Shown piece after piece: positions 18,189-27,428 of a stretch of 64,000 nucleotides of DNA. The stretch is taken from positions 2,480,001 through 2,544,000 of the forward strand of contig NZ_CP128170.1 in NCBI RefSeq assembly GCF_030347395.1, in the 5' to 3' direction. This DNA comes from Microbacterium sp. ET2 (GTDB lineage Bacteria > Actinomycetota > Actinomycetes > Actinomycetales > Microbacteriaceae). The notes beneath the pieces are model-generated. The model had not been told where the DNA came from, searched no databases, and worked only from the letters and a program-made list of their open reading frames with translations. Positions within the stretch are counted from its first letter, which is position 1. The number at the start of each line of letters is the position of its first letter. A program made the translations under genes and the position numbers.

Positions 18189-18460
18189 GCCGCCTGGATA
18201 CGCTCGCTGAGTGCCTCAGCGACCTCACCGAGCGTGGCATAGTCCGCGAAGAACGTCGGGTCCAACGGGTAGCCGTAGGTGTCCTCGACGTCTCCGCAGA
18301 GGGTCATGACGTAGATGGAGTCCAGCCCCAGTTCGCCCAGCGGCGCGTCGAGCCTGACGGTCTCGGCGGGGACCTGGTCGTAGAACCGGACGCGATCGAT
18401 CAGCCACGCTCCGAGGTCGGAGGCGGATGTCGTGGCGTTGGCCTGGTCGGTGGTGCTCAT
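18185..18460 (-). CDS. acyl carrier protein
   Basis: A 91-residue carrier protein. The phosphopantetheine site is LGLDSIYVMTL with Ser48, followed by the usual acidic helix and a terminal helix (LGEVAEALSERI). Its neighbours are a PPTase downstream and two FAALs upstream, so it should carry acyl chains activated as acyl-AMP by the FAALs. It is a stand-alone ACP of a dedicated pathway and not the housekeeping fatty-acid synthase ACP, judging by context. Confidence 0.92.
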   Translation of the reverse strand: MSTTDQANATTSASDLGAWLIDRVRFYDQVPAETVRLDAPLGELGLDSIYVMTLCGDVEDTYGYPLDPTFFADYATLGEVAEALSERIQAA

Positions 18461-18501
18461 GGTGTCTTCCTTCGGGTGGAGGTCGGGTGGGTCTGCACCG
18501 C

Positions 18502-20232
18502 TCAGGCGGTGGCGGTGAGGGCCGGGCGGAAGCCCGTCGTGTGGATGACCGGCAGCGTGCCCGACTCGATCTGAGCGCGCGTCGGGCGGCGGCGCACCTT
18601 GCCGGTCGCCGTCCGGGGAAGCTGCCCCGCGGCGACGAAGGCCACGGCGACCGACGGCAGCGAGTACGCCTTCATCAGCTCGGCGCGTACGGCCTCCGCG
18701 AGGTCGTCCAGCCCCGTGCCGGTCGGCGCGGTCTCCGGGTCGAGTTCGAGCACGATGCCGACGACCGACGGGTGACCCTCGAGCTCGAAGGACGATCCCA
18801 TGCCGAGGGCGGGACTGACCTTCGCCGCCCGCGCTTCGAGGTCCTGCGGGTAGATGTTGCGGCCGCGGATGATGATCATCTCCTTGAGCCGTCCGGTGAT
18901 GTACAGCTCACCGTCGAGCACCGCGGCCAGGTCGCCGGTGCGCATGTAGCTCCGGTCGTCTCCGGGCAGGGTGTGCCCGAAGGTCTCGGCGTTCGCGTCG
19001 GGACGACGGAAGTAACCGGGCGACACCATCGGCGATGCGACCCAGATCTCGCCGACGGTGCCCTCGGGCACGGGGCGGAAGGTGTCGGGGTCGACGATGA
19101 CGACGCTGGTCTCGCTGCTCGGCCGACCGCACGAGACCATCTCGACCGCGTCGGGCCCCGTCGCGGGGACGAGCTCGCCCTCTTCGAACCGCGTCTTGTC
19201 GAACGTGCGGAGCACCAGCCCGTCGCCCGGGAACTTCCCGGAGATCAGCATGGCCTCCGTCATCCCCATCACCGGGGCGATGGACTCGGCCGGAAGCCCG
19301 GTCGACGCGAAGCGCTCGAGGAACCCGTTGACGGTCTGGGGTCGCACCGGCTCGCTTCCCGAGAACAGGACCTTCACGCTGGAGAGGTCGAGCTCGGCGA
19401 TCTGCTCGTCGGTGGCGAGCTGGGTGCACAGGGCGAAGGCGAAGTTCCCGGCGACGCTGACGGTGCCGCGGTGCTTGCTGATCAGCTGCAGCCAGAAGAT
19501 CGGGCGCCGCTGGAACTGCGCGGTGGCGGTGATGACCGCCTGCGCACCGAGGCTGGCGGGGTTGAGCACCTGCAGCATGAGTCCCATGACGTGGTGCAGC
19601 GGCGACCAGCCGACCAGCACCGAGGTCTCGTTCATCCCGAAGATCTCGCCGCACGCGCTGATCGTGGCGATGAGCGTCCCGTGGGTGCCGATCACACCCT
19701 TGGGGTCGCCGGTGGAGCCCGACGTGTAGAGCAGGAATGCGATGGAGTCGTCGGTCAGCGCAGGCTCGACCCACTCGTCGGCCTTGCCCGAGGCGAGAAG
19801 CTCGTCGAACAGGTGCGACGACACCTCGACGCCCGGGAGGGGGCCGCCGATCGCGGCCTGCACCGAGGGCTCGGTGATCACGACGCTGGCCTCGGCCGAA
19901 CGGGCGATCCCGGCGATGCGCTCGCCCATGGTGCCGGTCGTGCCGTACCCGGCGACGGGCGCGGGCACGAGGGCCATTCCCGCGTAGAGGATGCCGTAGG
20001 CGGCATCCGCCCAGTGCAGACCCGGCTCGAGCGCGACGACCGCGGTCTCGCCGGGCTGGTGGCCGGCGGCCTGCAGCGCCTGTGCGATACGGCGGGCTCG
20101 TTCGTCGAGCTCGGCGTAGCCGCGGTAGGTCGATTCGTCGGGCGTGTCGTAGAACAGCAGCCCGTGATCGTCGCCGATGCGCGCGGCGGTGTCGCGCAGC
20201 GCGGTGACGAGGTTCGATGCGGTGAGTGTCAT
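18502..20232 (-). CDS. fatty-acyl-AMP ligase (FAAL), copy 1
   Basis: A 576-residue adenylate-forming enzyme that activates fatty acids as acyl-AMP and loads carrier proteins. The AMP-binding P-loop is YTSGSTGDPKGV (169-180); other motifs are WSPLHHVMGL, SVAGNFAFALC, MGMTEAML and YMRTGDL. The block RRPIFWLQLISKHRGT fits FAALs rather than acyl-CoA ligases. ATG 20232 follows CTGGGGGG directly. It is a tandem duplicate of the next gene upstream: same length, near-collinear sequence, and the same leader. It sits directly before the ACP gene. Confidence 0.9.
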   Translation of the reverse strand: MTLTASNLVTALRDTAARIGDDHGLLFYDTPDESTYRGYAELDERARRIAQALQAAGHQPGETAVVALEPGLHWADAAYGILYAGMALVPAPVAGYGTTGTMGERIAGIARSAEASVVITEPSVQAAIGGPLPGVEVSSHLFDELLASGKADEWVEPALTDDSIAFLLYTSGSTGDPKGVIGTHGTLIATISACGEIFGMNETSVLVGWSPLHHVMGLMLQVLNPASLGAQAVITATAQFQRRPIFWLQLISKHRGTVSVAGNFAFALCTQLATDEQIAELDLSSVKVLFSGSEPVRPQTVNGFLERFASTGLPAESIAPVMGMTEAMLISGKFPGDGLVLRTFDKTRFEEGELVPATGPDAVEMVSCGRPSSETSVVIVDPDTFRPVPEGTVGEIWVASPMVSPGYFRRPDANAETFGHTLPGDDRSYMRTGDLAAVLDGELYITGRLKEMIIIRGRNIYPQDLEARAAKVSPALGMGSSFELEGHPSVVGIVLELDPETAPTGTGLDDLAEAVRAELMKAYSLPSVAVAFVAAGQLPRTATGKVRRRPTRAQIESGTLPVIHTTGFRPALTATA

Positions 20233-20299
20233 GGTCCCCCCAGGAGCGTTTTGTGAGTTCGGGTACTCGGCGGATAGGCGTAGACGTGTGCGAGCCGGC

Positions 20300-22030
20300 T
20301 CATGCGGACACCGAGACCGGGGATCGGAAACCGCTGCTGCGGATGACGGGAAGAGCGCCCGACTCGATGAGCGACGGGGTCGGGCGCCGCCGCACCTTGC
20401 CCGTCGCCGTCCGCGGGAGGTGACCGGCGGCGACGAAGGCGATCGCGATCGAGGGGAGTGAGTACGACGTCATCAGCTCGGAGCGGACCGCGTCGGAGAG
20501 TCGATCCAGTTCGTCGTCGCTGGGTGACGCGTCGGTGTCGAGTTCGAGCACGATGCCGACCGCCGACGGGTGGCCCTGCAGCTCGAACGCCGAGCCCATG
20601 GTGAGCGCCGGGTGCATCTCGGTTGCGCGCGCCTCGAGATCCTGCGGGTAGATGTTGCGGCCCCGGATGATGATCATCTCCTTCAGGCGCCCGGTGACGA
20701 ACAGCTCGCCGTCGACGAACGCGCCGAGGTCGCCCGTGCGCATGTAGGGGCGGTCGTCGCCCGCCAGCGCGTGCCCGAAGGTCTCCGCCGTGGCATCGGG
20801 GCGCCGGAAGTAGCCCGGCGAGAGCATCGGCGACGACACCCAGATCTCTCCGATGGCCCCATCGGGTGCCGGGGTGAGGGTCTCGGGGTCGACGATGACG
20901 ACGCTGGTGTCGCGGGTCGGGCGGCCGCATGACACCATCTCGACCGCGTCGTCGCCGTCGGCGGCGACCAGGGCGCCGTCATCGAGCCTGAGCCTGTCGA
21001 AGCCGCGGGCGACGAGCTCGCCGCCGGGGGAGGTGCTCGTGATGAACATCGATTCCGTCGTGGCGAGGATCGGTGCGATCGATGCGGCGGGAACGCCGGT
21101 GGGCGCGAAGCGCTCGAGGAAGGCGTGGACGGTCTGGGAGCGCACCGGCTCGCTGCCGGAGGCGAGCACCCGGAGGCTCGACAGGTCGAGCTCGGCGATC
21201 TGCTCGTCGGTGGCGAACTGGGTGCACAGGCCGAAGGCGAAGTTGCCCGCGACACTCGCCGTGCCCCGGTGCCGGCTGATCAGCTGCAGCCAGAAGACCG
21301 GGCGGCGCTGGAACTGCGCGGTCGAGGTGAGGACGACGTGGGAGCCGAGCGACGCCGGGATCAGCACCTGCAGCAGCAGGCCCATGGCGTGATGGAGCGG
21401 CGACCAGCCGACCATGACGGAGGTGTCGTCGAGCTCGAAGATCTCTCCGCCCGTCGCCACCGTCGACATCAGCGAGCCGTGTGCGCCGATGACGCCCTTG
21501 GGGTCGCCGGTGGACCCCGAGGTGAAGAGCAGGAAGGCGACCGATTCGGCCGTGAGCGGAGGTGAGGTCCACTGGTCGGACGCACCCTGGTCCAGCAGGT
21601 CGTCGAGGAGGTGGGATGTCACATCGGGGTCGGGGGATGTTCCGGCGATCGCGGACTGCACCGAAGGTTCGGTGATGATGACCGTCGCCTCTGCCGAACG
21701 CGCGATGCCCGCGATGCGCTCGCCCAGGGCGCCGCTCGTGCCGTAGCCCGCGACCGGAGCGGGGACCAGCGCCATCCCCGCGTAGAGCACGCCGTAGGCG
21801 GCATCCGCCCACGGAAGTCCGGGCTCGAGGGCGACGACGGCGGTCTCGCCCGGCCGGTGTCCGGCGGCCTGCAGGGACTGCGCGATACGGCGGGCGCGCT
21901 CGTCCAGGTCGGCGTATCCCCGGTAGGTCGAGTGATCGGGAGAGTCGTAGAACAGCAGCCCGCGCTCGTCGCCGAAGCGTGCCGCCGTCTCGCGGAGAGC
22001 GGCGACGAGGTTCGGTGCGGTGATGGTCAA
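20300..22030 (-). CDS. fatty-acyl-AMP ligase (FAAL), copy 2
   Basis: A 576-residue FAAL, exactly as long as copy 1 and clearly duplicated from a common gene (FTSGSTGDPKGV, WSPLHHAMGLLLQV, SVAGNFAFGLC, YMRTGDL). The start is TTG 22030: the codons that follow (TITAPNLVAALRE) align with MTLTASNLVTALRD of copy 1, and the leader CTGGGGGAGAC matches that of copy 1. Two non-identical FAALs could load different chain lengths on the one ACP. The expected ATG in the MxxT segment near the C-terminal binding site is altered here (LATTESM in place of MGMTEAM in copy 1), which may reflect changed activity. Confidence 0.88.
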   Translation of the reverse strand: MTITAPNLVAALRETAARFGDERGLLFYDSPDHSTYRGYADLDERARRIAQSLQAAGHRPGETAVVALEPGLPWADAAYGVLYAGMALVPAPVAGYGTSGALGERIAGIARSAEATVIITEPSVQSAIAGTSPDPDVTSHLLDDLLDQGASDQWTSPPLTAESVAFLLFTSGSTGDPKGVIGAHGSLMSTVATGGEIFELDDTSVMVGWSPLHHAMGLLLQVLIPASLGSHVVLTSTAQFQRRPVFWLQLISRHRGTASVAGNFAFGLCTQFATDEQIAELDLSSLRVLASGSEPVRSQTVHAFLERFAPTGVPAASIAPILATTESMFITSTSPGGELVARGFDRLRLDDGALVAADGDDAVEMVSCGRPTRDTSVVIVDPETLTPAPDGAIGEIWVSSPMLSPGYFRRPDATAETFGHALAGDDRPYMRTGDLGAFVDGELFVTGRLKEMIIIRGRNIYPQDLEARATEMHPALTMGSAFELQGHPSAVGIVLELDTDASPSDDELDRLSDAVRSELMTSYSLPSIAIAFVAAGHLPRTATGKVRRRPTPSLIESGALPVIRSSGFRSPVSVSA

Positions 22031-22088
22031 GTCTCCCCCAGATGGATGCTGCGAATTCGGGTTCGCGGTGACGCGGTGGCTTCGGGAT

Positions 22089-23066
22089 CTAGGCCTCTGC
22101 GACGGTGACGGGCGCCGGATGAGCGGTGTCGCCGAAGAGTCCGGCCTTGGCGGACGGATACCCGGTGCGCCAGAGCGCACGCTGGTCCCACACGATCTGC
22201 CAGGTCGTGTCGCGGCGCCCGCGAAGTCGGTGCGGGAGCGCGCGAAGACCTGCACCCGCCTGGAGCAGGGCCAGCCCGATCGGAATCGTCCGGCGGCTCC
22301 AGCGCCGTCGGATCACGGTGGCCTTGCCGGCCATGACCATGCTCATCTTCCGCCCGCTGCTCGCGGTCGATCCGCCGACCGCGTGGATGATGGTGGCCTC
22401 GGGCACGATGACCGGGCGCATGCCGGCCGCAATGGCACGCGAGGAGAAGTCGGCGTCCTCCCCGTAGAGGAAGTAGGTCTCGTCCATCCCGGCGAGGAGT
22501 TCCCAGTCCGACCGGCGGATGAACAGCAGGCACCCGGTGATGATGGGCACCTCGCGGACGGTGTCGCGCTCCCACTTCCCGAGCGACTCCGGGTCGAAGA
22601 AGCGGTTCCGCTTGAAGGCGGTGGACAGGCCCGTCGCGAAGCAGGTCAGAGACCAGAGCGTCATCGCCCCCCAGCACGAGCTGGGATCGGTCGTCCCGTC
22701 GGGGCGCAGCGTGCGTCCGCCGTAGAGCCGGTGGCTCGGGTGCGTTTCGGCGAAGGCGAGCATGTTGTCGACGGCGCCGTCCAGCACGACGGTGTCGGGG
22801 TTCAGGAGCATCACCCACGCGGCGTGCGCGTGCGCGACGCCCAGGTTCACCCCCGCGGCGAATCCGATGTTCCCTCCCGCGTCGATGACCGTGATGTCGG
22901 GGAAGGTCGCCCGCAGGTGCGCGGCGCTGTCGTCGATCGAGCCGTTGTCGACCACGATCACCTCGAGGGGAGTCGTCGTCGTTTCGAGCAGGCTCGCGAT
23001 GCTGGTGCTGGTCTCGTCGCGGGTGTTGTAGTTGACGATGATCACAGCGACGGCGGGCACGTTCAC
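22089..23066 (-). CDS. glycosyltransferase family 2, rhamnosyltransferase-like
   Basis: A 325-residue GT2 enzyme with [53 protein letters not shown] and [10 protein letters not shown], the pattern of WbbL-type rhamnosyltransferases. GTG 23066 overlaps the acetyltransferase stop (GTGA) and is preceded by AGGAGG. It acts in the cytosol on a lipid-linked acceptor; the sugar is not proven. It precedes the FAAL pair in the operon. Confidence 0.88.
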   Translation of the reverse strand: MNVPAVAVIIVNYNTRDETSTSIASLLETTTTPLEVIVVDNGSIDDSAAHLRATFPDITVIDAGGNIGFAAGVNLGVAHAHAAWVMLLNPDTVVLDGAVDNMLAFAETHPSHRLYGGRTLRPDGTTDPSSCWGAMTLWSLTCFATGLSTAFKRNRFFDPESLGKWERDTVREVPIITGCLLFIRRSDWELLAGMDETYFLYGEDADFSSRAIAAGMRPVIVPEATIIHAVGGSTASSGRKMSMVMAGKATVIRRRWSRRTIPIGLALLQAGAGLRALPHRLRGRRDTTWQIVWDQRALWRTGYPSAKAGLFGDTAHPAPVTVAEA

Positions 23067-23614
23067 GCTGCGACCTCCTGGGGAGCCAGCGCGGGGTCGC
23101 GCCAGCCGATCACCCGCGCCGGCACCCCGCCGGCGATCGCCCCGGCGGGAACATCCTTCGTCACCACGGCGCCGGCGGCGATGATGGCCCCGTCGCCGAT
23201 CGTCACTCCGGCGACCACCACGGTGTTGGCGCCGAGCCACACGTCGCGGCCGACGATGATGTCTTCCTCGATCTTGGGCTGATCCATGACGAACTCGCCG
23301 GGCACCGTGGCGTAGTTCGACGCGGTCAGAGTGACGTTCGGCGCCAGCAGGCACTTCTCGCCGAAGACGATGCGGCCGGTGCTGTTGCCGGCCCAGATCA
23401 CGCTGTGCTCGCCGATGTGGGAGCCGGCGCCGATCGTGATGCGCTCGGCGTTGCGGAACGACACGTTGGGGGCGAAGCTGACGTTCTCCCCACGGTTGAG
23501 CTTGGCCACCTGCTGCACGTGCGAGTACGACGCGAAGTAGAGCAGCCGCACGGCCTGGAGGTAGGTCTTGGGGTTCAGGAAGGCGCGCAGCGCAGGGCTG
23601 AGTCGACCGCTCAT
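23063..23614 (-). CDS. hexapeptide-repeat acyl/acetyltransferase
   Basis: A 183-residue left-handed beta-helix transferase (WcaF/CysE-like). Repeats of the isoleucine-patch type run from about residue 50 to 165 ([71 protein letters not shown]). It probably O-acetylates a glycan unit. ATG 23614 overlaps the upstream GT stop (ATGA), with AGGAG before it. A similar enzyme is encoded at 33423-33980. Confidence 0.9.
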   Translation of the reverse strand: MSGRLSPALRAFLNPKTYLQAVRLLYFASYSHVQQVAKLNRGENVSFAPNVSFRNAERITIGAGSHIGEHSVIWAGNSTGRIVFGEKCLLAPNVTLTASNYATVPGEFVMDQPKIEEDIIVGRDVWLGANTVVVAGVTIGDGAIIAAGAVVTKDVPAGAIAGGVPARVIGWRDPALAPQEVAA

Positions 23615-24567
23615 CCGATCACTCCTTCCGTGCTCAGCGGAACCTCGGCGGGCGGGTTTGTGTCGGTGAAGACCTGGCCGTCCACGGCCAGCCGTCGGCC
23701 CTCGGAGAAGCCGCGGCGCAGTCCCCGCAGATAGGCGACCTGGCCCGTGCGAGCCCGCGCAGACCGGAGGCGCCGGGCCAGCCGGGTGAGGGCCCGGCGC
23801 ACGACGACGGCGGTGACCGCACGGCCCGCCGATCGGTCGAGCGTCAGCCACTTCGCGCACATCGCGCCGATTCCCAGCCCGTAGTTCTCGTTCAACCGCA
23901 CGTAGTCGTCATCCCCGCGGGTGAAGACGTGGGTGACCACGGCCTGCGGCACGCGGACCACACGCGACCCTGCCCGCAGCACCCGGCACAGCATGTCCAT
24001 GTCCTCGGCGCCGCCGAAGCGGCGCCCGGCGCCCAGAACCGGATCGAATCCTCCGAGCTCGACGGCGAGGGAACGGCGGAAGGCCATCAGCGCGCCGTGA
24101 CCGGCATCGAGTCCCTCGGTCACGCGTTCCAGCGTCACCGCCGGACCGGTCGGTGCCGCACTCGTCGCGGTGTGGTCGCGGAGGTGCCCGGTCGTCGCGC
24201 CGACCGCGACGTCGGCGAACGGGGCCACCAGGGGAGCGAGGGCGTCGGATGCCAGTGCGCAGTCGTCATCGGTGAAGACGACGATCTCGCGTGCGGTGGA
24301 GCGCAGGCCCAGGTTCCGGGCGATCGAGAGCCCGGGGACGTCGGAGCGCACGTATCGCACGCCGGCGGCATCGGCGACCTCGCGGGTGCGCGGATCGCGC
24401 GAGGCGGAGTCCACCACGACGATCTCGGCGTCACCCGCTGCGGCCCGCGCCGCCACCAGCGCGTCGCGCAGGAGCTCGGGGCGGTCGCGCGTGCAGATCA
24501 CGAGCGCGACGGATGCTGCTTCGACGACGAGTTCGTCGCGAGCAGCATGATGACGAGGCGCGGCCAT
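23611..24567 (-). CDS. glycosyltransferase family 2
   Basis: A 318-residue GT2 enzyme, first gene of the leftward operon. Motifs: [64 protein letters not shown]. Start ATG 24567 follows GGGG in SD position; a longer in-frame start would add 41 unrelated residues. It diverges from the Wzz-like gene across a 248-bp control region, so the two EPS operons may share regulation. Confidence 0.87.
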   Translation of the reverse strand: MAAPRHHAARDELVVEAASVALVICTRDRPELLRDALVAARAAAGDAEIVVVDSASRDPRTREVADAAGVRYVRSDVPGLSIARNLGLRSTAREIVVFTDDDCALASDALAPLVAPFADVAVGATTGHLRDHTATSAAPTGPAVTLERVTEGLDAGHGALMAFRRSLAVELGGFDPVLGAGRRFGGAEDMDMLCRVLRAGSRVVRVPQAVVTHVFTRGDDDYVRLNENYGLGIGAMCAKWLTLDRSAGRAVTAVVVRRALTRLARRLRSARARTGQVAYLRGLRRGFSEGRRLAVDGQVFTDTNPPAEVPLSTEGVIG

Positions 24568-24759
24568 AGATCCCCAGTTCCCCCGGCCTGAAGCGGTGTG
24601 CGTCCCCCTGCGCACCGCTATGGCTCTAGACTTGCGGTAACCCGCGTCAGACTGCAACTTGAGTGCGCGTTCTGTCATGGGTCTTTCCATGCTGTTTACA
24701 CACGTGCAACAAACGGGTGGAACAGTGACTACTGCGGCTCAACATGGCGTCGCGTCGGT

Positions 24760-24781
24760 GTGAGCCATGGGGACGGCTCAC
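24760..24781 (+). promoter_or_regulatory. leader hairpin before the Wzz-like gene
   Basis: GTGAGCC (24760-24766) and GGCTCAC (24775-24781) form a 7-bp stem with loop ATGGGGAC. A G6 run (24799-24804) and the start codon follow. It may be part of the 5' UTR; role unknown. Confidence 0.45.
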
Positions 24782-24815
24782 GCCCGATTTACATCTTCGG
24801 GGGGAGAAGGTGCCC

Positions 24816-25847
24816 ATGGATCAGCCCACTTACGTTCGCAGGCTTCTGAATCAGAAGGTCCTGCTCATCATCGGACTCGTCGTGTCGGTCCTGGCCGGCC
24901 TGCTGGCCGGCTTCACGATCGTCGACGGACAGGTCCAGTCGCGAGTGACCAAGACCTACATGGCCGCGTCCACGGTCTTGCTGACATCACCTCAGCCCGA
25001 CATCTTCCAGACGGAGATCCCGGGCGTGACGCAGGAAGTGCCCACGGACGGCACCGCGCCCACGGAGCTGGTCGTCCGCGAGCCCACGCCGCTGAACCTC
25101 AGCCAGAGCGCGATCATCCTGGCCTATCTCGCGTCCTCGGACGAGGTCATCGATGCCGCCGCCCAGGCTGTCGGCGGGTTCGAGGACGGCGATGGCGTCA
25201 CGGCCGTCCGCCGCACGACGCAGCCCGCGGGAGACGAGCGCTTCGGCGGCCGCCTGGAGTTGCCGATCATCGACATCACCGGTGTCTCGACGTCGGCGGA
25301 GCGCGCGGAGGAGATCGCGGCTGCCGCGACCGTCGCGTTCAACGACCTCGTCGTCGCGCAGCAGAACCAGTGGGAGGTGCCGGAGAACATCCGGCTGGCC
25401 CTCGATGAACTGAATGCGCCGGTCGCCGACGAGGGTGAGGGGAGCAACCCCGCGATCCCGGTGATCGTCACCACGGTGGGCGTGTTCCTGCTCTTCATCG
25501 CCCTGGCGCTGCTGATCGAGGCCATCCGCGACCGTCGTCGGCGGCGGTCCGCGCCCGACGATGACGACGCGCCGGCAACGAGGCGTCGCACCGGCCCCGT
25601 CGAGACGCTCGACACCACCGAGGCGTCGTCCGACGACGACATCGTGCCCGCTGAGGAGCCGGTCCGCACCCGCGAGCCCGTTCCCGTCGGTGCCGCCGAC
25701 TCCGACGAGCACAGCGCCCCGGCGCGGTCGGCGCGCTCCATCCGCCGGCGTTCGCGCGGCGCCACCGACGAGCGGTCGGACGACCTCCGATCGGTGCTCG
25801 TCATGGATGACGATGACGAGGACGACTCCTCGGCGCGCCGTCCGTAG
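24816..25847 (+). CDS. Wzz-like chain-length/polysaccharide co-polymerase membrane protein without kinase
   Basis: A 343-residue protein with transmembrane segments at about 13-40 (VLLIIGLVVSVLAGLLAGFTIV) and about 202-225 (IPVIVTTVGVFLLFIALALLIEA), enclosing an extracytoplasmic domain. This is the layout of Wzz/PCP proteins. The cytosolic tail (about 226-343) is Arg/Asp-rich and disordered, and lacks any Walker motif. ATG 24816 is preceded by a G6 run and AGAAGG. It leads a four-gene rightward operon (Wzz-like, Wzy-like, GT2, Wzx-like); polymer-length control is inferred. Confidence 0.75.
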   Translation: MDQPTYVRRLLNQKVLLIIGLVVSVLAGLLAGFTIVDGQVQSRVTKTYMAASTVLLTSPQPDIFQTEIPGVTQEVPTDGTAPTELVVREPTPLNLSQSAIILAYLASSDEVIDAAAQAVGGFEDGDGVTAVRRTTQPAGDERFGGRLELPIIDITGVSTSAERAEEIAAAATVAFNDLVVAQQNQWEVPENIRLALDELNAPVADEGEGSNPAIPVIVTTVGVFLLFIALALLIEAIRDRRRRRSAPDDDDAPATRRRTGPVETLDTTEASSDDDIVPAEEPVRTREPVPVGAADSDEHSAPARSARSIRRRSRGATDERSDDLRSVLVMDDDDEDDSSARRP

Positions 25848-25856
25848 GGCCCGATC

Positions 25857-27428
25857 GTGACTGTGTCCGGGACCACCTCGGCCACGCCGCAGCCGTCCTC
25901 GACGAGTTCGTCGACCGGCGGTGAGCGGCGTGGAACCAAGCCGCTCGACATCGTGCTCGGTGTCGTCGTCGGCGCGCTCGTCATCGTCGCGGTGCTCTTC
26001 GCCGAACCCGTGATCATCGGCGGCGTGCTGCTGGTGGTGTGCGGTCTGGCCGTCTTCCGCCGCCAGTTCTTCAACTGGACGACGATGCTGTTCCTCACCG
26101 CGGCGGTCGTGCTGTTCATCCCGATCCGTCGGTACGCGCTGCCGATCGAGGTCGGATTCGCGCTCGAGCCGTACCGGGTGCTCATCGCGGGGCTCCTCGT
26201 CGCGGCGGCGGTCGCCTTCCTCGGCCGCGGACGCGACCGGTGGAAGCCCACGGTGTGGGGATGGCCGGTGGCCATCTTCCTGTGGACGATGTTCGCCTCG
26301 CTGATGATCAACTCCGTCGCGCTGACGCAGTCGGGCCTCATCACCGGTGGCTTCGCCAACGTCTTCCAGCTGAGCTTCCTGCTGTCGGTGATCTTCCTCA
26401 CCCGGCAGATGCTCTCGACCGAGACGATCACGATGGTGCTGCTGAACGTCATCGTCTTCGGCGGCGCGATCATCGGCTTCTTCGCCTTCGTCGAGCGCGT
26501 CACCCGGCAGAACGTCTTCCTCATGCTGGCGAACTTCCTGCCGCTGACGATTCTGCGCGACGATGCGGAGTCGATCCGTGCCGGCGGCAACCGCGCGTAC
26601 GCGTCGTCGCAGCATCCGATCGCGCTGGCCGTGCTGTTCTGCATGATCATCCCGATCGCGATCTACCTCATCAAGTACAGCCCGTGGCCGCGGTTCTCCT
26701 TCACCCGGAAGCTCGTGTACATCGGCGCGATGGGCGTGACGATGATCGGCATGCTCTCGGCGGTCTCGCGGACGGGGGTGGTGACGCTCGGCGCGATGTT
26801 CCTGTTCACGCTGATCTTCTGGCCGAAGGTCGCGGGGATCCTCGCTGCCGTGGGCGTGCCGATCGCGGTGGTGGTCGGGCTCCTTCTGCCACAGCTGTTC
26901 GAATCGATGGTGCTGTCGCTCTTCGACATCGAAGGGGTGATCGCGTCGCAGCTCACGAGCCCGGGAATGGCCGGTCAGGGGCGTCTGGCCGACCTTCCCG
27001 AAGCCTTCGCCGAGTTCGCCGCCGCGCCGCTCGCGGGGACGGGCCTGGGCAGCCGGATCGTCGTGGGCGACGAGGCGAACGCGCAGATCCTCGACAACCA
27101 GTGGCTCGGCACGCTTCTCGAAGCGGGCATCCTCGGCATCATCGGCCTCGCCGCGCTCCTGGTGTACCCGATCGTGCGGATGGTGCACTTCTCCTTCCGC
27201 TCCGACGCGCCGATCCACCGCAAGCACCTGACGTTCGCGATCGCGACGTCGACCGTCGGCTATGCGGCGGCGATGTTCTTCTACGACGCCTTCGCGTTCA
27301 TGCAGACGCTTCTGCTGCTGGCGATCCTCTACGCCGTCGCCGCGTGGGCGATGACCACGCCGGCGGACGGCTGGACGCCGCCTCGCCTGCGTCAGCGGCC
27401 GCGCGAGGCGGTGGGGGCCACGGCATGA
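25857..27428 (+). CDS. Wzy-like O-antigen ligase/polymerase family membrane protein
   Basis: A 523-residue polytopic membrane protein with about 10-12 helices and the large loop typical of the Wzy_C/O-antigen ligase family (PLAGTGLGSRIVVGDEANAQ, DNQWLGTLLEAGILGI). It should polymerise lipid-linked repeat units on the outer face of the membrane. GTG 25857 lies 9 bp after the Wzz-like stop. Its stop overlaps the next GT start (ATGA). Ligase versus polymerase cannot be told from sequence. Confidence 0.85.
   Translation: MTVSGTTSATPQPSSTSSSTGGERRGTKPLDIVLGVVVGALVIVAVLFAEPVIIGGVLLVVCGLAVFRRQFFNWTTMLFLTAAVVLFIPIRRYALPIEVGFALEPYRVLIAGLLVAAAVAFLGRGRDRWKPTVWGWPVAIFLWTMFASLMINSVALTQSGLITGGFANVFQLSFLLSVIFLTRQMLSTETITMVLLNVIVFGGAIIGFFAFVERVTRQNVFLMLANFLPLTILRDDAESIRAGGNRAYASSQHPIALAVLFCMIIPIAIYLIKYSPWPRFSFTRKLVYIGAMGVTMIGMLSAVSRTGVVTLGAMFLFTLIFWPKVAGILAAVGVPIAVVVGLLLPQLFESMVLSLFDIEGVIASQLTSPGMAGQGRLADLPEAFAEFAAAPLAGTGLGSRIVVGDEANAQILDNQWLGTLLEAGILGIIGLAALLVYPIVRMVHFSFRSDAPIHRKHLTFAIATSTVGYAAAMFFYDAFAFMQTLLLLAILYAVAAWAMTTPADGWTPPRLRQRPREAVGATA

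Noticed and set aside
24987..27227. Very long (746 codons) minus-strand open frame opposite the Wzz/Wzy genes
   Set aside because: It is opposite real membrane-protein genes and has an Asp/Glu/Arg/His-rich composition typical of reverse-strand shadows.
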